A stretch of DNA of 51,594 nucleotides from Bacteroidales bacterium (GTDB taxonomy: Bacteria; Bacteroidota; Bacteroidia; Bacteroidales; Muribaculaceae). The stretch spans positions 1 to 51,594 of the forward strand of contig SFFL01000012.1 of assembly GCA_004557825.1 (NCBI GenBank), in the 5' to 3' direction. The notes under the pieces were generated by a model. The model was not told where the DNA came from, did not search any database, and was given only the letters and a program-made list of their open reading frames with translations. The translations under genes were made by a program, and so were the position numbers. Numbering within the stretch: the stretch's first letter is position 1; the number at the start of each line of letters is the position of its first letter. Below, in pieces: positions 43,129 through 51,594 of this stretch.

Positions 43129-44145
43129 ATGGCTGTAACTATACTTGGCATAGAATCATCGTGCGACGATACTTCCGCAGCCGTCATACGCGACGGGCTG
43201 CTGCTTTCCAACGTGATTGCGTCGCAAAGCGTCCACGAAGAATATGGCGGCGTGGTGCCCGAACTGGCTTCGCGCGCGCATCAGCAAAACATAGTGCCCG
43301 TGGTGGATGCTGCCCTGCGCCGCGCCGGGGTCGACAAGCACCAGCTCAGCGCCATAGCATTTACCCGCGGTCCGGGTCTGCTCGGTTCGCTGCTCGTAGG
43401 CACATCATTTGCCAAAGGGCTGTCGCTCGGGCTGAGGGTGCCCATCGTGGAGGTAAACCACCTGCACGGCCACGTGCTCAGCCATTTCGTGCGCGCAAAT
43501 CCCGACGATGAAGTACCTGAATTTCCGTTCCTTACGCTGCTCATCTCCGGAGGCAATTCGCAACTCGTGATGGTGCGCAACTACAACGATATGGAAATCA
43601 TCGGCCAGACCATCGACGACGCCGCCGGTGAAGCTTTCGACAAATGCGCCAAAGTGATGGGTCTACCCTATCCCGGCGGCCCGCACATCGACCGTCTCGC
43701 TGCCGAAGGCGACCCGAAGCGATTTAAGTTTGCCAAGCCACACATCCCGGGCCTTGACTATAGTTTCAGTGGCCTGAAAACTTCTTTTCTCTACACTCTG
43801 CGCGACAACATCAAGCTGGACCCCGAGTTTATCGAGAAGAACAAAGCCGACCTGGCCGCATCGCTCCAGAGCACTATCATTGCCATCCTCCTCGACAAAC
43901 TCGACAAGGCCGTGAAGCAGACCGGCGTACGCACGGTGGCAATCGGCGGAGGCGTTTCGGCTAACTCCGGTGTGCGCGGCGCTGTTGCCGACTATTGCGC
44001 AGCCCACGGCATCAGAGCGTTCATCCCCAAGCGCGCATTCACCACCGACAATGCCGCTATGATAGCCATCGCAGGCTATTTCAAATATCTCGATAAAATC
44101 TTCTGCCGCTACGACGCAGCTCCATTCGCTCGCGTAAACGTCTGA
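43129..44145 (+). CDS. tsaD: tRNA N6-threonylcarbamoyladenosine synthase subunit
   Basis: TsaD transfers threonylcarbamoyl to A37 of ANN-reading tRNAs, working with TsaB and TsaE. At 338 residues it is standard. Features: GIESSCDDTSAAV at the N terminus, metal ligands H111 and H115 (NHLHGH), LISGGNSQLV, GLPYPGGPHIDRLA, and the C-terminal FTTDNAAMIA with the third ligand. TsaB and TsaE are not in the window. Confidence 0.98.
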   Translation: MAVTILGIESSCDDTSAAVIRDGLLLSNVIASQSVHEEYGGVVPELASRAHQQNIVPVVDAALRRAGVDKHQLSAIAFTRGPGLLGSLLVGTSFAKGLSLGLRVPIVEVNHLHGHVLSHFVRANPDDEVPEFPFLTLLISGGNSQLVMVRNYNDMEIIGQTIDDAAGEAFDKCAKVMGLPYPGGPHIDRLAAEGDPKRFKFAKPHIPGLDYSFSGLKTSFLYTLRDNIKLDPEFIEKNKADLAASLQSTIIAILLDKLDKAVKQTGVRTVAIGGGVSANSGVRGAVADYCAAHGIRAFIPKRAFTTDNAAMIAIAGYFKYLDKIFCRYDAAPFARVNV

Positions 44146-44163
44146 TTCCAAAAAAATACAATT

Positions 44164-44658
44164 ATGGATCCCTATATAATTCAGGATTTGCAAGAAATTG
44201 CCCCCGACCTGCTCGATGAACTTCGCTCACGCGGACTCACACTGGCTACAGCCGAAAGCTGCACCGGAGGCAATATCGCCCATCATATCACGCTTGTAGC
44301 CGGTTGCTCCGACGTATTTTACGGGGGCGCTGTCACCTACGCCAACTCCGCAAAAACCGATATTCTCGGTGTGGATGAAGCGGTGATTGCATCGGAAGGC
44401 GCTGTATCCGAGCCGGTGGTACGTGCTATGGCAGAGGGTGCCTGCAAGCGTTTCCACACCACTTGCGCCGTGGCCACATCGGGCATCGCAGGTCCCGGCG
44501 GAGGCACCGACGACAAGCCGGTAGGCACCGTATGGACTGCAGCCGTTACACCTAAGGGAACATTTTCAGAGCTTTACAATCTCTCCGGCCCTCGTTCGGA
44601 GATTATCGACAAGGCCACACTGCTGGTTCTTCGCCTGCTGCTGAAGCACCTCTATTAA
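44164..44658 (+). CDS. CinA C-terminal-type nicotinamide-nucleotide amidase
   Basis: A 164-residue stand-alone CinA C-terminal domain (PncC type), which deamidates nicotinamide mononucleotide in pyridine nucleotide salvage. Motifs: LATAESCTGGNIAHHIT (with the catalytic serine), GGAVTYANSAKTDILGV, and ATSGIAGPGGGTDDKPVGTVW. It starts 18 bases after tsaD and is probably cotranscribed with it. It ends before a convergent recN. Confidence 0.95.
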   Translation: MDPYIIQDLQEIAPDLLDELRSRGLTLATAESCTGGNIAHHITLVAGCSDVFYGGAVTYANSAKTDILGVDEAVIASEGAVSEPVVRAMAEGACKRFHTTCAVATSGIAGPGGGTDDKPVGTVWTAAVTPKGTFSELYNLSGPRSEIIDKATLLVLRLLLKHLY

Positions 44659-44700
44659 TACCCAACAGCGACCGCTTTTCAGCGAACAGCACACGTTTTT

Positions 44701-46359
44701 TCAAATACCAAGCAGCGACCGGGCATTGGCGCGGGCAGCTTCATTCACGGCCGCGCCGGAAAGCATCACGGCCAGTTCGCCGACACGTTCGTCGGCCGAC
44801 AGTTCTCGTATGCGGGTTACGGTTGATGTATCTGTATCCTCCTTATAGACTTTAAAGTGCGCATCGCCCTGGGCGGCCACCTGCGGCAGATGCGTTATAG
44901 CTATCACCTGGATGTTGCGCGAGATACCATACATCATCTCCCCCATCCTGTTGGCCACTTCGCCCGACACTCCCGTATCCACTTCATCAAAAACAATTGC
45001 AGGGAGCTGCATCTTATCAGCCACAATCGACTTGATCGATAGCATCAGTCGCGATATTTCGCCGCCGCTTGCCGTGCTTCCCACAGGCATAGGCTGCTGA
45101 TTCTTATTGAACGAAAACAGAAATTCTATGTAGTCGATGCCGTTGGCGGTAAGTTCGGTTTCCTTCACGGCAATCTCCACCTGCAAATTCTTCATTCCCA
45201 GCGGCAGAGCGCGCTCTTTCAGCAGACGGGCAAACTCTGTGGCGGTGCTTCGGCGCACTGCCGAGATTTCCCGAGCAATGTCGAGCGCATCTTTTTTGGC
45301 TCGTTTGGCCGCAATCTCAAGGGCGTGGAGCGATGTATCGCCAAAGTCAATCGACTTGATTTTCTCTGCCATACGGTCGCGTATCTCTATCAGCGCTTCC
45401 ACACTGTCAACCTTGAAGCGACGCTGCAGGTCGTAGATTTCGCTCAGACGCTGCTCTACAGCCTCAATTTCGCGGGGATCGGCCGAAAGGCGGCGGTTCT
45501 GCTCCTCAAATGTTTCGTAGATATCGCGGCACTCCACGCGCAAAGCCTTCAGGCGCTCCGGAATTCCTTCGGCATCCTCCAGCAGATCGGATAGCGAATC
45601 CGCCTCATCGGTGGCTGTTTTCAGCAAGGTATCCACATTCTCCTCGCCATCGCCGAGCGCACCGAGCACACGACCCAGCGATTCTTTTATGTCGGCAAGG
45701 TTGATAAGCACCTCGCGCTCGCGCTCCAGGGTTTCCTGCTCACCCGGCTCCAGGTTGGCATCGGCAAGTTGCTGATACTGGTAGCGCAGATATTCCTCCT
45801 CATCGCGGGCCTGCTCAATGGAGCGGCGAGTGAGATGGAATTGCTTCACGGCATGGCGGTAGGCGTTGTAAGCATCGGCAAAACGCTGCATTCGCTCGCC
45901 GTTGCCCGAGAGGGAATCGATGACCCGAAGCTGATACGGGGGCGACACCAACAGCATATTCTGATGCTGCGAATGAATGTCGATAAGTTGCAGAGCCACT
46001 TCCTGCAGCACGTTCAGGGTCACGGGTGTATCATTGACGAATGCACGCGAACGGCCGCCGGGAGCAATCTGGCGGCGCAGGATTATGTGCGCCGGATCCC
46101 ACTCTATGTCGTTGTTGCGGCAGATGGCCTGAAGTTGCGGATATTCTCCTGCCGAAAAAGTGGCTTCAATCACCGATTTCTCCTGCGGGTCGCGCACCAC
46201 TTTGGCATCGGCGCGGCCGCCAAGCAGCAGCGAGAGTGCGCCGAGCATTATAGATTTACCGGCACCGGTTTCGCCGGTGATGATATTGAATCCGGGGCGG
46301 AAGTTGATTTCCACCTTGTCGATCAGTGCGTAATTGGATATCTGTAGATTCTCAATCAT
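44701..46359 (-). CDS. recN: DNA repair protein RecN
   Basis: RecN is an SMC-like ATPase that helps repair double-strand breaks. The 552-residue protein has Walker A GETGAGKS near the N terminus, a long coiled-coil middle (about 150-370), the ABC signature ASGGEISRLML, and Walker B AIVFDEVDTGVSG. It is the last gene of the dnaN-to-recN operon and starts one base after the DUF4835 stop. Confidence 0.97.
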   Translation of the reverse strand: MIENLQISNYALIDKVEINFRPGFNIITGETGAGKSIMLGALSLLLGGRADAKVVRDPQEKSVIEATFSAGEYPQLQAICRNNDIEWDPAHIILRRQIAPGGRSRAFVNDTPVTLNVLQEVALQLIDIHSQHQNMLLVSPPYQLRVIDSLSGNGERMQRFADAYNAYRHAVKQFHLTRRSIEQARDEEEYLRYQYQQLADANLEPGEQETLEREREVLINLADIKESLGRVLGALGDGEENVDTLLKTATDEADSLSDLLEDAEGIPERLKALRVECRDIYETFEEQNRRLSADPREIEAVEQRLSEIYDLQRRFKVDSVEALIEIRDRMAEKIKSIDFGDTSLHALEIAAKRAKKDALDIAREISAVRRSTATEFARLLKERALPLGMKNLQVEIAVKETELTANGIDYIEFLFSFNKNQQPMPVGSTASGGEISRLMLSIKSIVADKMQLPAIVFDEVDTGVSGEVANRMGEMMYGISRNIQVIAITHLPQVAAQGDAHFKVYKEDTDTSTVTRIRELSADERVGELAVMLSGAAVNEAARANARSLLGI

Positions 46360-46360
46360 T

Positions 46361-47311
46361 TTACTCTTCCTTGTTCGTGCCGGCCTTTATCATATTTATG
46401 CGCTTCATCTCAGTGGGATATATCGGCTGCAGGATGCCCACCACCTTATCGCGCTCCGTCTGAGGGGCTTTGGAGTAGATGTTCACCAGCTCGTCGAGCT
46501 TGGCATCCTTAAACATCGACAGCCCCACCGACATAGCGTCGGCGTCCATCAGCGTATTCAGCACTTCGAGGCTCTCGGTAATTTTGGCTCTCCCCTTGTC
46601 GGGCGAAAGCGCCATTTCGTCGAGGCCGAGGCGATGATAATCGTAAATCATCTGTCGGACTGCGGAGGTGGCCGGGTCGGTGAACACAGAAAGCACCGCC
46701 GAGCGGTTGCGTTTGTCCTCAAAAGCGGCCCAGCCCGGCTCGCCCGCCGACTGTGCCATCTGCATTATCTGTCGCAACTGATCGAACATCGGCTGCCCTC
46801 CCTGCGGAGCAAAGGAGTCGCTGTCGATAGCTATGAACAGGTAGGCATAGAAATTCAGCAGGGCGGTGAGCTGATTCTCCATCGTGTTGGTGGTGAAGGT
46901 CAGCGGCATACCCTCCTGATAGTCGAATTCTATTTTATTATCCTTGAAATTGAGCAGCGTGGTGGTGTAGCTGGTGTTGTAAACCGGGCGCGACACCTGC
47001 ACCTGCAGGTCGCCTGCCATGTGGTCGTCGGTATACTCCTTGATGGTGAAGAACATACGGCAGTCGATACGCTCATTGGTGGCGAGCTGGAGATTGGTGA
47101 AATGATTTTCATTCATATACTCCTGCACAGCCGTCTTGAGCGCGTCGAACACCGAGCGGTTGGTGGTCTGCACCTGCTCGATGTTGAATTCCACCTGGCA
47201 GTTAAGTTCCTGCGCCTGCACAGGGCTGCCTGCGCCCGCAATCAGGAGCGCCGCCACAGTCAGAAGCAGTTTTGCAAAAATATTTGATATTCCGGAAAGA
47301 GAGTTATTCAT
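46361..47311 (-). CDS. DUF4835 family (PorD-like) exported protein
   Basis: A 316-residue exported protein with a signal peptide (about 1-33, ending SPVQAQ), recognised as DUF4835 by the start of the mature chain QELNCQVEFNIEQVQ and by the helical C-terminal half. The family includes PorD, linked to type IX secretion in Porphyromonas, but also occurs in species without that system. I see no other type IX genes here. The conserved run dnaN, exonuclease, coaBC, DUF4835, recN is familiar from Bacteroidales. Confidence 0.9.
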   Translation of the reverse strand: MNNSLSGISNIFAKLLLTVAALLIAGAGSPVQAQELNCQVEFNIEQVQTTNRSVFDALKTAVQEYMNENHFTNLQLATNERIDCRMFFTIKEYTDDHMAGDLQVQVSRPVYNTSYTTTLLNFKDNKIEFDYQEGMPLTFTTNTMENQLTALLNFYAYLFIAIDSDSFAPQGGQPMFDQLRQIMQMAQSAGEPGWAAFEDKRNRSAVLSVFTDPATSAVRQMIYDYHRLGLDEMALSPDKGRAKITESLEVLNTLMDADAMSVGLSMFKDAKLDELVNIYSKAPQTERDKVVGILQPIYPTEMKRINMIKAGTNKEE

Positions 47312-47340
47312 TACTATAAGCGGAAGTCTTCAGGCACTTG

Positions 47341-47378
47341 GATGTCATATACGGAAGCCGATGTCGTATACGAAAGCC
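47341..47378. repeat. two-unit 19-bp tandem repeat between DUF4835 and coaBC
   Basis: Units 47341-47359 and 47360-47378 match at 17 of 19 positions (GATGTC, TATACG, AAGCC). A looser similarity extends on both sides (AGTCTTCAGGCA and AGCCATCAGGCA). Confidence 0.6.
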
Positions 47379-47394
47379 ATCAGGCAAAGGGTTG

Positions 47395-48624
47395 TCATTC
47401 ATTACAATAAAGCAGTTCGATGAGGTCGGCGATATCTCCGGCCACCTCGGCTTTACTCTTTAACGGAAATTCGTGGCTTACATTGTCTTTGCGGGTAAGA
47501 ATCGTCACCTTGTTGGTGTCGGTGCCGAAGCCGGCGCCGGCATCACGAAGCGAATTCAGCACCACCATATCGAGCTTTTTACGCTGCATCTTCTTGCGCG
47601 CGTTTTCGTTCTCGTGGTCGGTCTCCAGGGCGAATCCCACTAAAAGCTGGTCGTCCTGCTTCATTTCGCCGAGCGATCGGGCTATGTCGGGGTTCTCCAC
47701 AAGCTGCAACTGCGGCGGCTCGTTGCCTTCACGCTTGATTTTTGTGGCCGACGGGGCTGCTGGCCGGTAATCGGCCACGGCGGCACACATCACCGCCACA
47801 TCGCATTGCGGAAACAGTTCACGGCTTTTTTCGGCCATTTCCAGCGCACTCTCAACTCCTACGACCTTCACTCCGGGCTGCGTGGGCTTAACCGATACGG
47901 GGCCTGACACGACAATTACATCAGCTCCGCGGGCTGCTAATTCATCGGCGAGGGCATATCCCATCTTACCGGTGGAATAATTGGAAATATAGCGCACGGG
48001 GTCAATTTTCTCGCGGGTAGGCCCGGCGGTAATCATCACCTTGCGGCCACTCAGTGGCGAGGGGCACTGCGCGTTGCGGAAATAGCGTTCGAGCGTCTTT
48101 ACAATATCTTCCGGCTCTGCCATCCTCCCCTTGCCTGTGAGGTGCGAGGCCAACTCCCCTTCCGCAGCGTCGATGATAATGTTGCCATAGCTTTCCAGTC
48201 GGCGCAAATTGGCCACGGTGGAGGGATGAGCCATCATATCCAGATCCATGGCCGGGCATACAAACACAGGCGCTTTGGCCGAGAGGTAGGTGGTGACGAG
48301 CATATTGTCGGCCACTCCGCCGGCCATCTTCCCGATAGTGCAGGCTGTTGCGGGTGCCACAACCATAGCGTCGGCCCACAGGCCGAGGTCAACGTGGCTG
48401 TGCCACTCCCCTGTGTTGCGGGTGAAGAATTCCGAAATCACCGGTTTGCCGGAAAGGGTCGACAGCGTAAGCGGAGTGATGAACTCCTTTGCGGCGGCGG
48501 TCATCACCGGCTGCACTTCGGCACCGGCCTTAACCAAAAGACGGGTGAGCACGGCGGCCTTATAGGCGGCTATGCCACCGGTCACGCCGAGCACTATATG
48601 CTTGCCCTGCAGGAAATTTGCCAT
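47395..48624 (-). CDS. coaBC: bifunctional phosphopantothenoylcysteine decarboxylase/ phosphopantothenate-cysteine ligase
   Basis: CoaBC makes and then decarboxylates 4'-phosphopantothenoylcysteine in coenzyme A synthesis. The N-terminal CoaC half is a flavoprotein (LGVTGGIAAYKAA; EWHSHVDLG with the active-site histidine; CPAMDLDMM). The C-terminal CoaB half has ITAGPTREKIDPVRYISNYS and the catalytic-lysine region ATKIKREG. The 409-residue length is normal. Confidence 0.97.
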   Translation of the reverse strand: MANFLQGKHIVLGVTGGIAAYKAAVLTRLLVKAGAEVQPVMTAAAKEFITPLTLSTLSGKPVISEFFTRNTGEWHSHVDLGLWADAMVVAPATACTIGKMAGGVADNMLVTTYLSAKAPVFVCPAMDLDMMAHPSTVANLRRLESYGNIIIDAAEGELASHLTGKGRMAEPEDIVKTLERYFRNAQCPSPLSGRKVMITAGPTREKIDPVRYISNYSTGKMGYALADELAARGADVIVVSGPVSVKPTQPGVKVVGVESALEMAEKSRELFPQCDVAVMCAAVADYRPAAPSATKIKREGNEPPQLQLVENPDIARSLGEMKQDDQLLVGFALETDHENENARKKMQRKKLDMVVLNSLRDAGAGFGTDTNKVTILTRKDNVSHEFPLKSKAEVAGDIADLIELLYCNE

Positions 48625-48716
48625 ATCCTTGATTATTTATCAGCTAAAGCAATAAATCAGCTAAGATAGCTAAGTTAGCCGGCGGCTGTTTCGCTCAGCC
48701 GGCCGGAAGGGCGGCC

Positions 48717-49484
48717 TCAGCGCTGCTGCGCGCGAAGCTTGATTGCGGTAAAGGCGCGCTTTGTGTTCGAGGGGAAATCGCCCTGCTGAATCCAGTTGTA
48801 ATAGCCGGGGTCGCGGCGCAGCACATCGGCTGCGAGCTGCCCTTTGTACTTGCCGAAATTGATGACCTCGCGGTGCTGGTCGTCGTAAATCAGACGGCCC
48901 ATCAGGTCGACATTCTTCGTCTGCGAGGAATATTCGGCGAGCTTATCCACATCGTTGGGAAGGTCGTCGTATCGGTCGAGCTGCGCCATAAGCACCTCGT
49001 AGGTGGCACGGGTGTCGGCATTGGCCGAGTGGGCTGCCTCCAGGTCGCGGTCGCAATAGAAACGGTAGGCGGCAGTGAGGGTGCGCTGCTCTTTCTTGTG
49101 GAAAATGGTCTGCACATCCACGAAGCGGCACGCCGAGAAGTCGAAGTCCACACCTGCGCGGGCAAATTCCTCAGCCAGCAGGGGGATGTCGAAGCGGTTG
49201 GAATTGAATCCTGCCAAGTCGCAACCGGCAAAACTCTCGGCCAGCTTCGACGCTATATCGCGGAAGGCGGGCTTGTCGGCCACATCCTCGTCGGTGATAT
49301 GATGAACGGCTGTAGCGCCCTCCGGAATATGGCAACCGGGGTTGATACGCAATGTACGCTGTGCCTCCGTGCCGTCGGGAAATACCTTAATAATGGAAAT
49401 TTCCACGATGCGGTCGTGCATAACGTCTGTCCCGGTGGTCTCCAGATCGAAGAAAATCATCGGGCGCTGTAGATTGAGCTTCAT
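48717..49484 (-). CDS. DEDDh 3'-5' exonuclease
   Basis: A 255-residue exonuclease of the DnaQ/DEDDh type. Catalytic residues: D13 and E15 in FFDLETTG, the aspartate in FNSNRFDIPLL, and the histidine-aspartate pair in HSANADTRATYEV. The C-terminal ~60 residues (INFGKYKGQLAADVLRRDPGYYNWI) resemble the small domain often attached to such exonucleases in Bacteroidetes. It lies between dnaN and coaBC, so a replication- or repair-linked role is likely, but it may not be the polymerase III epsilon subunit itself. Confidence 0.93.
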   Translation of the reverse strand: MKLNLQRPMIFFDLETTGTDVMHDRIVEISIIKVFPDGTEAQRTLRINPGCHIPEGATAVHHITDEDVADKPAFRDIASKLAESFAGCDLAGFNSNRFDIPLLAEEFARAGVDFDFSACRFVDVQTIFHKKEQRTLTAAYRFYCDRDLEAAHSANADTRATYEVLMAQLDRYDDLPNDVDKLAEYSSQTKNVDLMGRLIYDDQHREVINFGKYKGQLAADVLRRDPGYYNWIQQGDFPSNTKRAFTAIKLRAQQR

Positions 49485-49538
49485 ATTATCTGTTCTGAAA
49501 TCAAAAAATAGATTCTTTCCGGCAACCTTTCAGTCGCA

Positions 49539-50693
49539 TCAAAAATTCTGCACGGTCATCGGCATCAGGATGATCACCAGGTCGGTGCCTTCCGGATTCT
49601 CGTCAGGCACAAACACGCCCGGACGCGACGGGTCGGCCAGCTTCATCAAAATATTTTCGGTAGAAAGCGTGGCAAGAATCTCAATGAGGTAACCTGCCGA
49701 GAAACCAATCACGAGGTCGCGGCCGGCATAATCGCAGGAGAGCTTCTCCTCGGCGAAAGTCGAGTGGTTGGCATCGTCAACGCGGATTTCCAGCAGTCCG
49801 TCGGTGAAGCGGAGCTTAGTCAGACCATGGGCCGGGTCGGCGCAAACACTCACGCGGCGCACAGCGGTAAGCAGCGATTCGCGGTCGAAGGTAGCCACGT
49901 AAGGATTATCCTTCGGAATCACACGCTCGTAAGGAGGATAATTACCCTTGATAAGACGGGCACCGAGCGTAATAGTCTCAGTGCTGAAAGTAATCGACTT
50001 ATCGGTAATCACAATCTTCACATCATCATCGCCCGAAAGCAGGCTCTTCAGCAGCACAGCCGGCTTGAAAGGCAGAATCACCTTACGCTCAATGCCGGGA
50101 GCCACCGTAGTATTGTCATAGCGCACCAGCTTGCGGGTATCGGTAGCCACGAAAGTAATCTTGTCGGGAAAAATATCCCAGAACACACCCATGAGCTGCG
50201 GACGCACCTGGTCGGAAGCCACAGCGAAAAGCGTATTCTCAAGACCGCCCAAAACCACCTTGCCAGGAACAAGAATCTCCACAGCAGCGGCCTTCTCCTC
50301 CGGAGTAAGCTCTTCCAGCGGATTGCTGCTGACAGGATACTGAGTAGCATCAAGTGCCACCAGATCAAACTGACCGCCCGGGAACGTAATCTTCAGAGCA
50401 TACGAATCGGCATCCACCTGAAAATCAACATCCACGGCAGGCAACTCCTTACCTATGTCGCAAAGCCTGCGGGCATTAACCAGGAAACGACCGCTCTGGT
50501 CAGCCTCCGAAAGCGCCAGACGTGCCACAAGAGTATTTTCCGTATCGGAAGCAGTGACGGTAAGCAATTTCTGCTCAGCATCCACCTCCAGGAGGAAATT
50601 ATCCAGCACAGAAATAGTGTTCTTTGAATTGATTGCCTTGCTCACACCGGACAAAACCGAATAAAGCGAACGGCTTGCTACTTTAAAATTCAT
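49539..50693 (-). CDS. dnaN: DNA polymerase III beta subunit (sliding clamp)
   Basis: The ring clamp that tethers DNA polymerase III to DNA and recruits repair proteins. The 384-residue protein starts MNFKVASRSLYSVLSGVSKAI and ends in the conserved VIILMPM; three clamp domains of ~120 residues are apparent. It is the first gene of the minus operon, with a leader of about 150 bases and a TAACTTTG box. Confidence 0.97.
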   Translation of the reverse strand: MNFKVASRSLYSVLSGVSKAINSKNTISVLDNFLLEVDAEQKLLTVTASDTENTLVARLALSEADQSGRFLVNARRLCDIGKELPAVDVDFQVDADSYALKITFPGGQFDLVALDATQYPVSSNPLEELTPEEKAAAVEILVPGKVVLGGLENTLFAVASDQVRPQLMGVFWDIFPDKITFVATDTRKLVRYDNTTVAPGIERKVILPFKPAVLLKSLLSGDDDVKIVITDKSITFSTETITLGARLIKGNYPPYERVIPKDNPYVATFDRESLLTAVRRVSVCADPAHGLTKLRFTDGLLEIRVDDANHSTFAEEKLSCDYAGRDLVIGFSAGYLIEILATLSTENILMKLADPSRPGVFVPDENPEGTDLVIILMPMTVQNF

Positions 50694-50990
50694 TGCAGTA
50701 TGGAGTTATATTTTTGTAATCAAATAAACACACCGGCACCCCGGCGCCTTATACCGAACCTCTGCCCGGCTTACCAGACCACTGCCCGGCCTCTTTTGCC
50801 AAGCTTGCGCTCCGGCCTCGGAAAGGATTATATAATCCTACCAATACGCAAAGTTACAAATTAAATTCCGGCTTTCCTAAATTCCGGCCAAAATTCTCAA
50901 ACGGCTCCTCCCAAATCCACCTTAACGCCCTATCATACCACACTTTAACGGCAGATTAAAAATTTTATCTCCACAAAACCACAAAAAAAT
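50694..50990. other. dnaN leader and AT-rich intergenic region
   Basis: No gene is seen here. The part nearest dnaN (about 50750-50810) is G/C-rich with CTGCCCGGC twice (near 50752 and 50771). Past the dnaN -7 box the sequence becomes AT-rich up to the tRNA promoter, with no clear structure. Confidence 0.5.
50849..50856 (-). promoter_or_regulatory. -7 box TAACTTTG for dnaN
   Basis: TAACTTTG on the minus strand (50856-50849). It predicts a transcript start near 50842 and a leader of about 150 bases before the ATG at 50693. Confidence 0.55.
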
Positions 50991-51021
50991 TTGGCCAATC
51001 CAAAAAAAACACCTACCTTTG
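50991..51021 (+). promoter_or_regulatory. promoter of tRNA-Lys
   Basis: TTG (50991-50993), exactly 20 bases, then TACCTTTG (51014-51021): a full match to the Bacteroidota form and one of the clearest promoters in the window. The mature tRNA starts at 51100, so the precursor has a 5' leader of about 70 bases. Confidence 0.75.
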
Positions 51022-51099
51022 CAACGCTTTTCGGGAGCAACCCTCCTCGGAAAGCCGCCAGCAGATTAAACGCCCCGTTTAACTGCCGGATGAAAGGAG

Positions 51100-51175
51100 A
51101 TTCGCTAGCTCAGCTGGTAGAGCACAACACTTTTAATGTTGGGGTCGTGGGTTCGAGCCCCACGCGGATCACCAA
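51100..51175 (+). tRNA. tRNA-Lys (UUU)
   Basis: 76 bases including an encoded CCA. The acceptor stem GATTCGC (51100-51106) pairs with GCGGATC (51165-51171) with one G-U. The D arm AGCTCAGCTGGTAGAGC, the anticodon stem CAACA/TGTTG with loop CTTTTAA (anticodon TTT at 51133-51135) and the T arm GTGGGTTCGAGCCCCAC are all standard. Confidence 0.97.
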
Positions 51176-51182
51176 TCAAACA

Positions 51183-51226
51183 AGCCAAATTGCTAATCCA
51201 CAGCAGTTTGGCTTTTCTATTTTTCA
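51183..51226 (+). terminator. Rho-independent terminator after tRNA-Lys
   Basis: AGCCAAATTGCT (51183-51194) pairs with AGCAGTTTGGCT (51202-51213) with one mismatch, around a 7-base loop, followed by T-rich TTTTCTATTTTT. Confidence 0.75.
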
Positions 51227-51428
51227 AAAGCGCCCCTCTTCTCGTCGTTCCCCCGCCCCAAAGTAAAGGATCGGGGCAAAACACGGATGAAACAATCTGT
51301 AAACCGAGTTGTAAACCACGAACTAAAGGAGGGAGACCATAACGCACAGCGCTTTCACCAACAAGAAATCTGACAACTCGAACTAACGAATTGCCAGATT
51401 AGATATGGTATTATTAAAACGTCTGCGA

Positions 51429-51594
51429 TTACTGGTCGATAACCTCCCAGTGGCCGCCTTTATCGGGGCCGACACGACGGACTTTCTTGGACCCAAAAAA
51501 AGACCGCCACGGAAGGCTATTCGTTACTATGTTCTACATGGAATATCCGAGCAGTCCCAGAATCATCGGAGCGAGAAGAGCAGTGAAAAGACCG
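51429..51594 (-). other. possible partial coding segment at the right edge
   Basis: One minus-strand frame enters from the window end with a hydrophobic run (LLAPMILGLLGYSM), hits TAG at 51536-51534, then stays open for 34 codons to TAA at 51431-51429, ending KKVRRVGPDKGGHWEVIDQ. The second part has the G/C third-position bias of real genes but no ATG. Two short genes, a broken gene or chance are all possible. Nothing else supported is seen in 51227-51428. Confidence 0.25.

Noticed and set aside
51288..51371. A 27-codon plus-strand ORF (MKQSVNRVVNHELKEG...) considered as the start of an integrase after the tRNA.
   Set aside because: It stops after 27 codons and has no supporting motif or promoter.

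Overview
The window looks like a chromosomal segment of a gut-type Bacteroidales, most likely Muribaculaceae or a close relative. Three things point there. First, most intergenic promoters carry the Bacteroidota -7 box TAnnTTTG (for example TAACTTTG at 480, 15250, 20903, 22865, 31734 and 43096), and three have a TTG exactly 20 bases upstream. Second, many genes belong to families typical of this order: DUF4293, DUF4292, DUF1599, BT_3928-type DoxX, DUF4835/PorD-like and a short MenE. Third, coding regions are rich in G/C third positions by eye. The family-level assignment is inference.

Layout. (1) 1-500: an AT-rich edge with a small exported minus-strand ORF broken at a run of seven G. (2) 514-5215, plus: DUF4293 membrane protein, uvrB, YgiQ-type radical SAM protein. 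(3) 5216-5606: a repeat-rich gap. (4) 14994 to 5607, minus: a long operon dut, TPR protein, DUF4292 lipoprotein, EnvC-like M23 protein, Wzx-type flippase, rsmA, mgtE, membrane-anchored hypothetical. It mixes envelope, nucleotide and ribosome functions, with overlaps at several junctions. (5) 15304-16122, plus: exported CMD-cupin fusion. (6) 20852 to 16219, minus: menaquinone operon menD-menB-menC-menE. (7) 20957-31625, plus: DUF1599, DoxX/MauE-like, tpiA, SPOR protein, folE, DedA, YejM/PbgA-like sulfatase-fold protein, rpe, and a 991-residue tandem-receiver/PEP-synthase-like protein. (8) 31778-44658, plus: coiled-coil AT-hook protein, DPP-IV, multi-pass membrane protein, miaA, exported hypothetical, TonB-dependent receptor, DUF362, P-loop kinase, tsaD, cinA-type amidase. 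(9) 50693 to 44701, minus: dnaN, DEDDh exonuclease, coaBC, DUF4835, recN. (10) 51100-51175, plus: tRNA-Lys(UUU) with its own promoter and terminator.

The window is mostly housekeeping. I see no phage, insertion sequence, CRISPR array or defence island. The unusual signals are smaller: a dispersed palindromic repeat family (copies at 969, 5267 and 23735) and a related-looking palindrome inside the ygiQ coding region; a duplicated hairpin in the dut leader; a 28-bp tandem repeat that starts on the rpe stop codon; a YejM-like protein that keeps a full metal site; a receiver-receiver-ATP-grasp protein lacking the swivel and PEP domains; and a coiled-coil protein with an AT-hook core and a C-terminal peptide resembling a sliding-clamp motif. 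Promoter, terminator and repeat calls are by eye and none has been tested.
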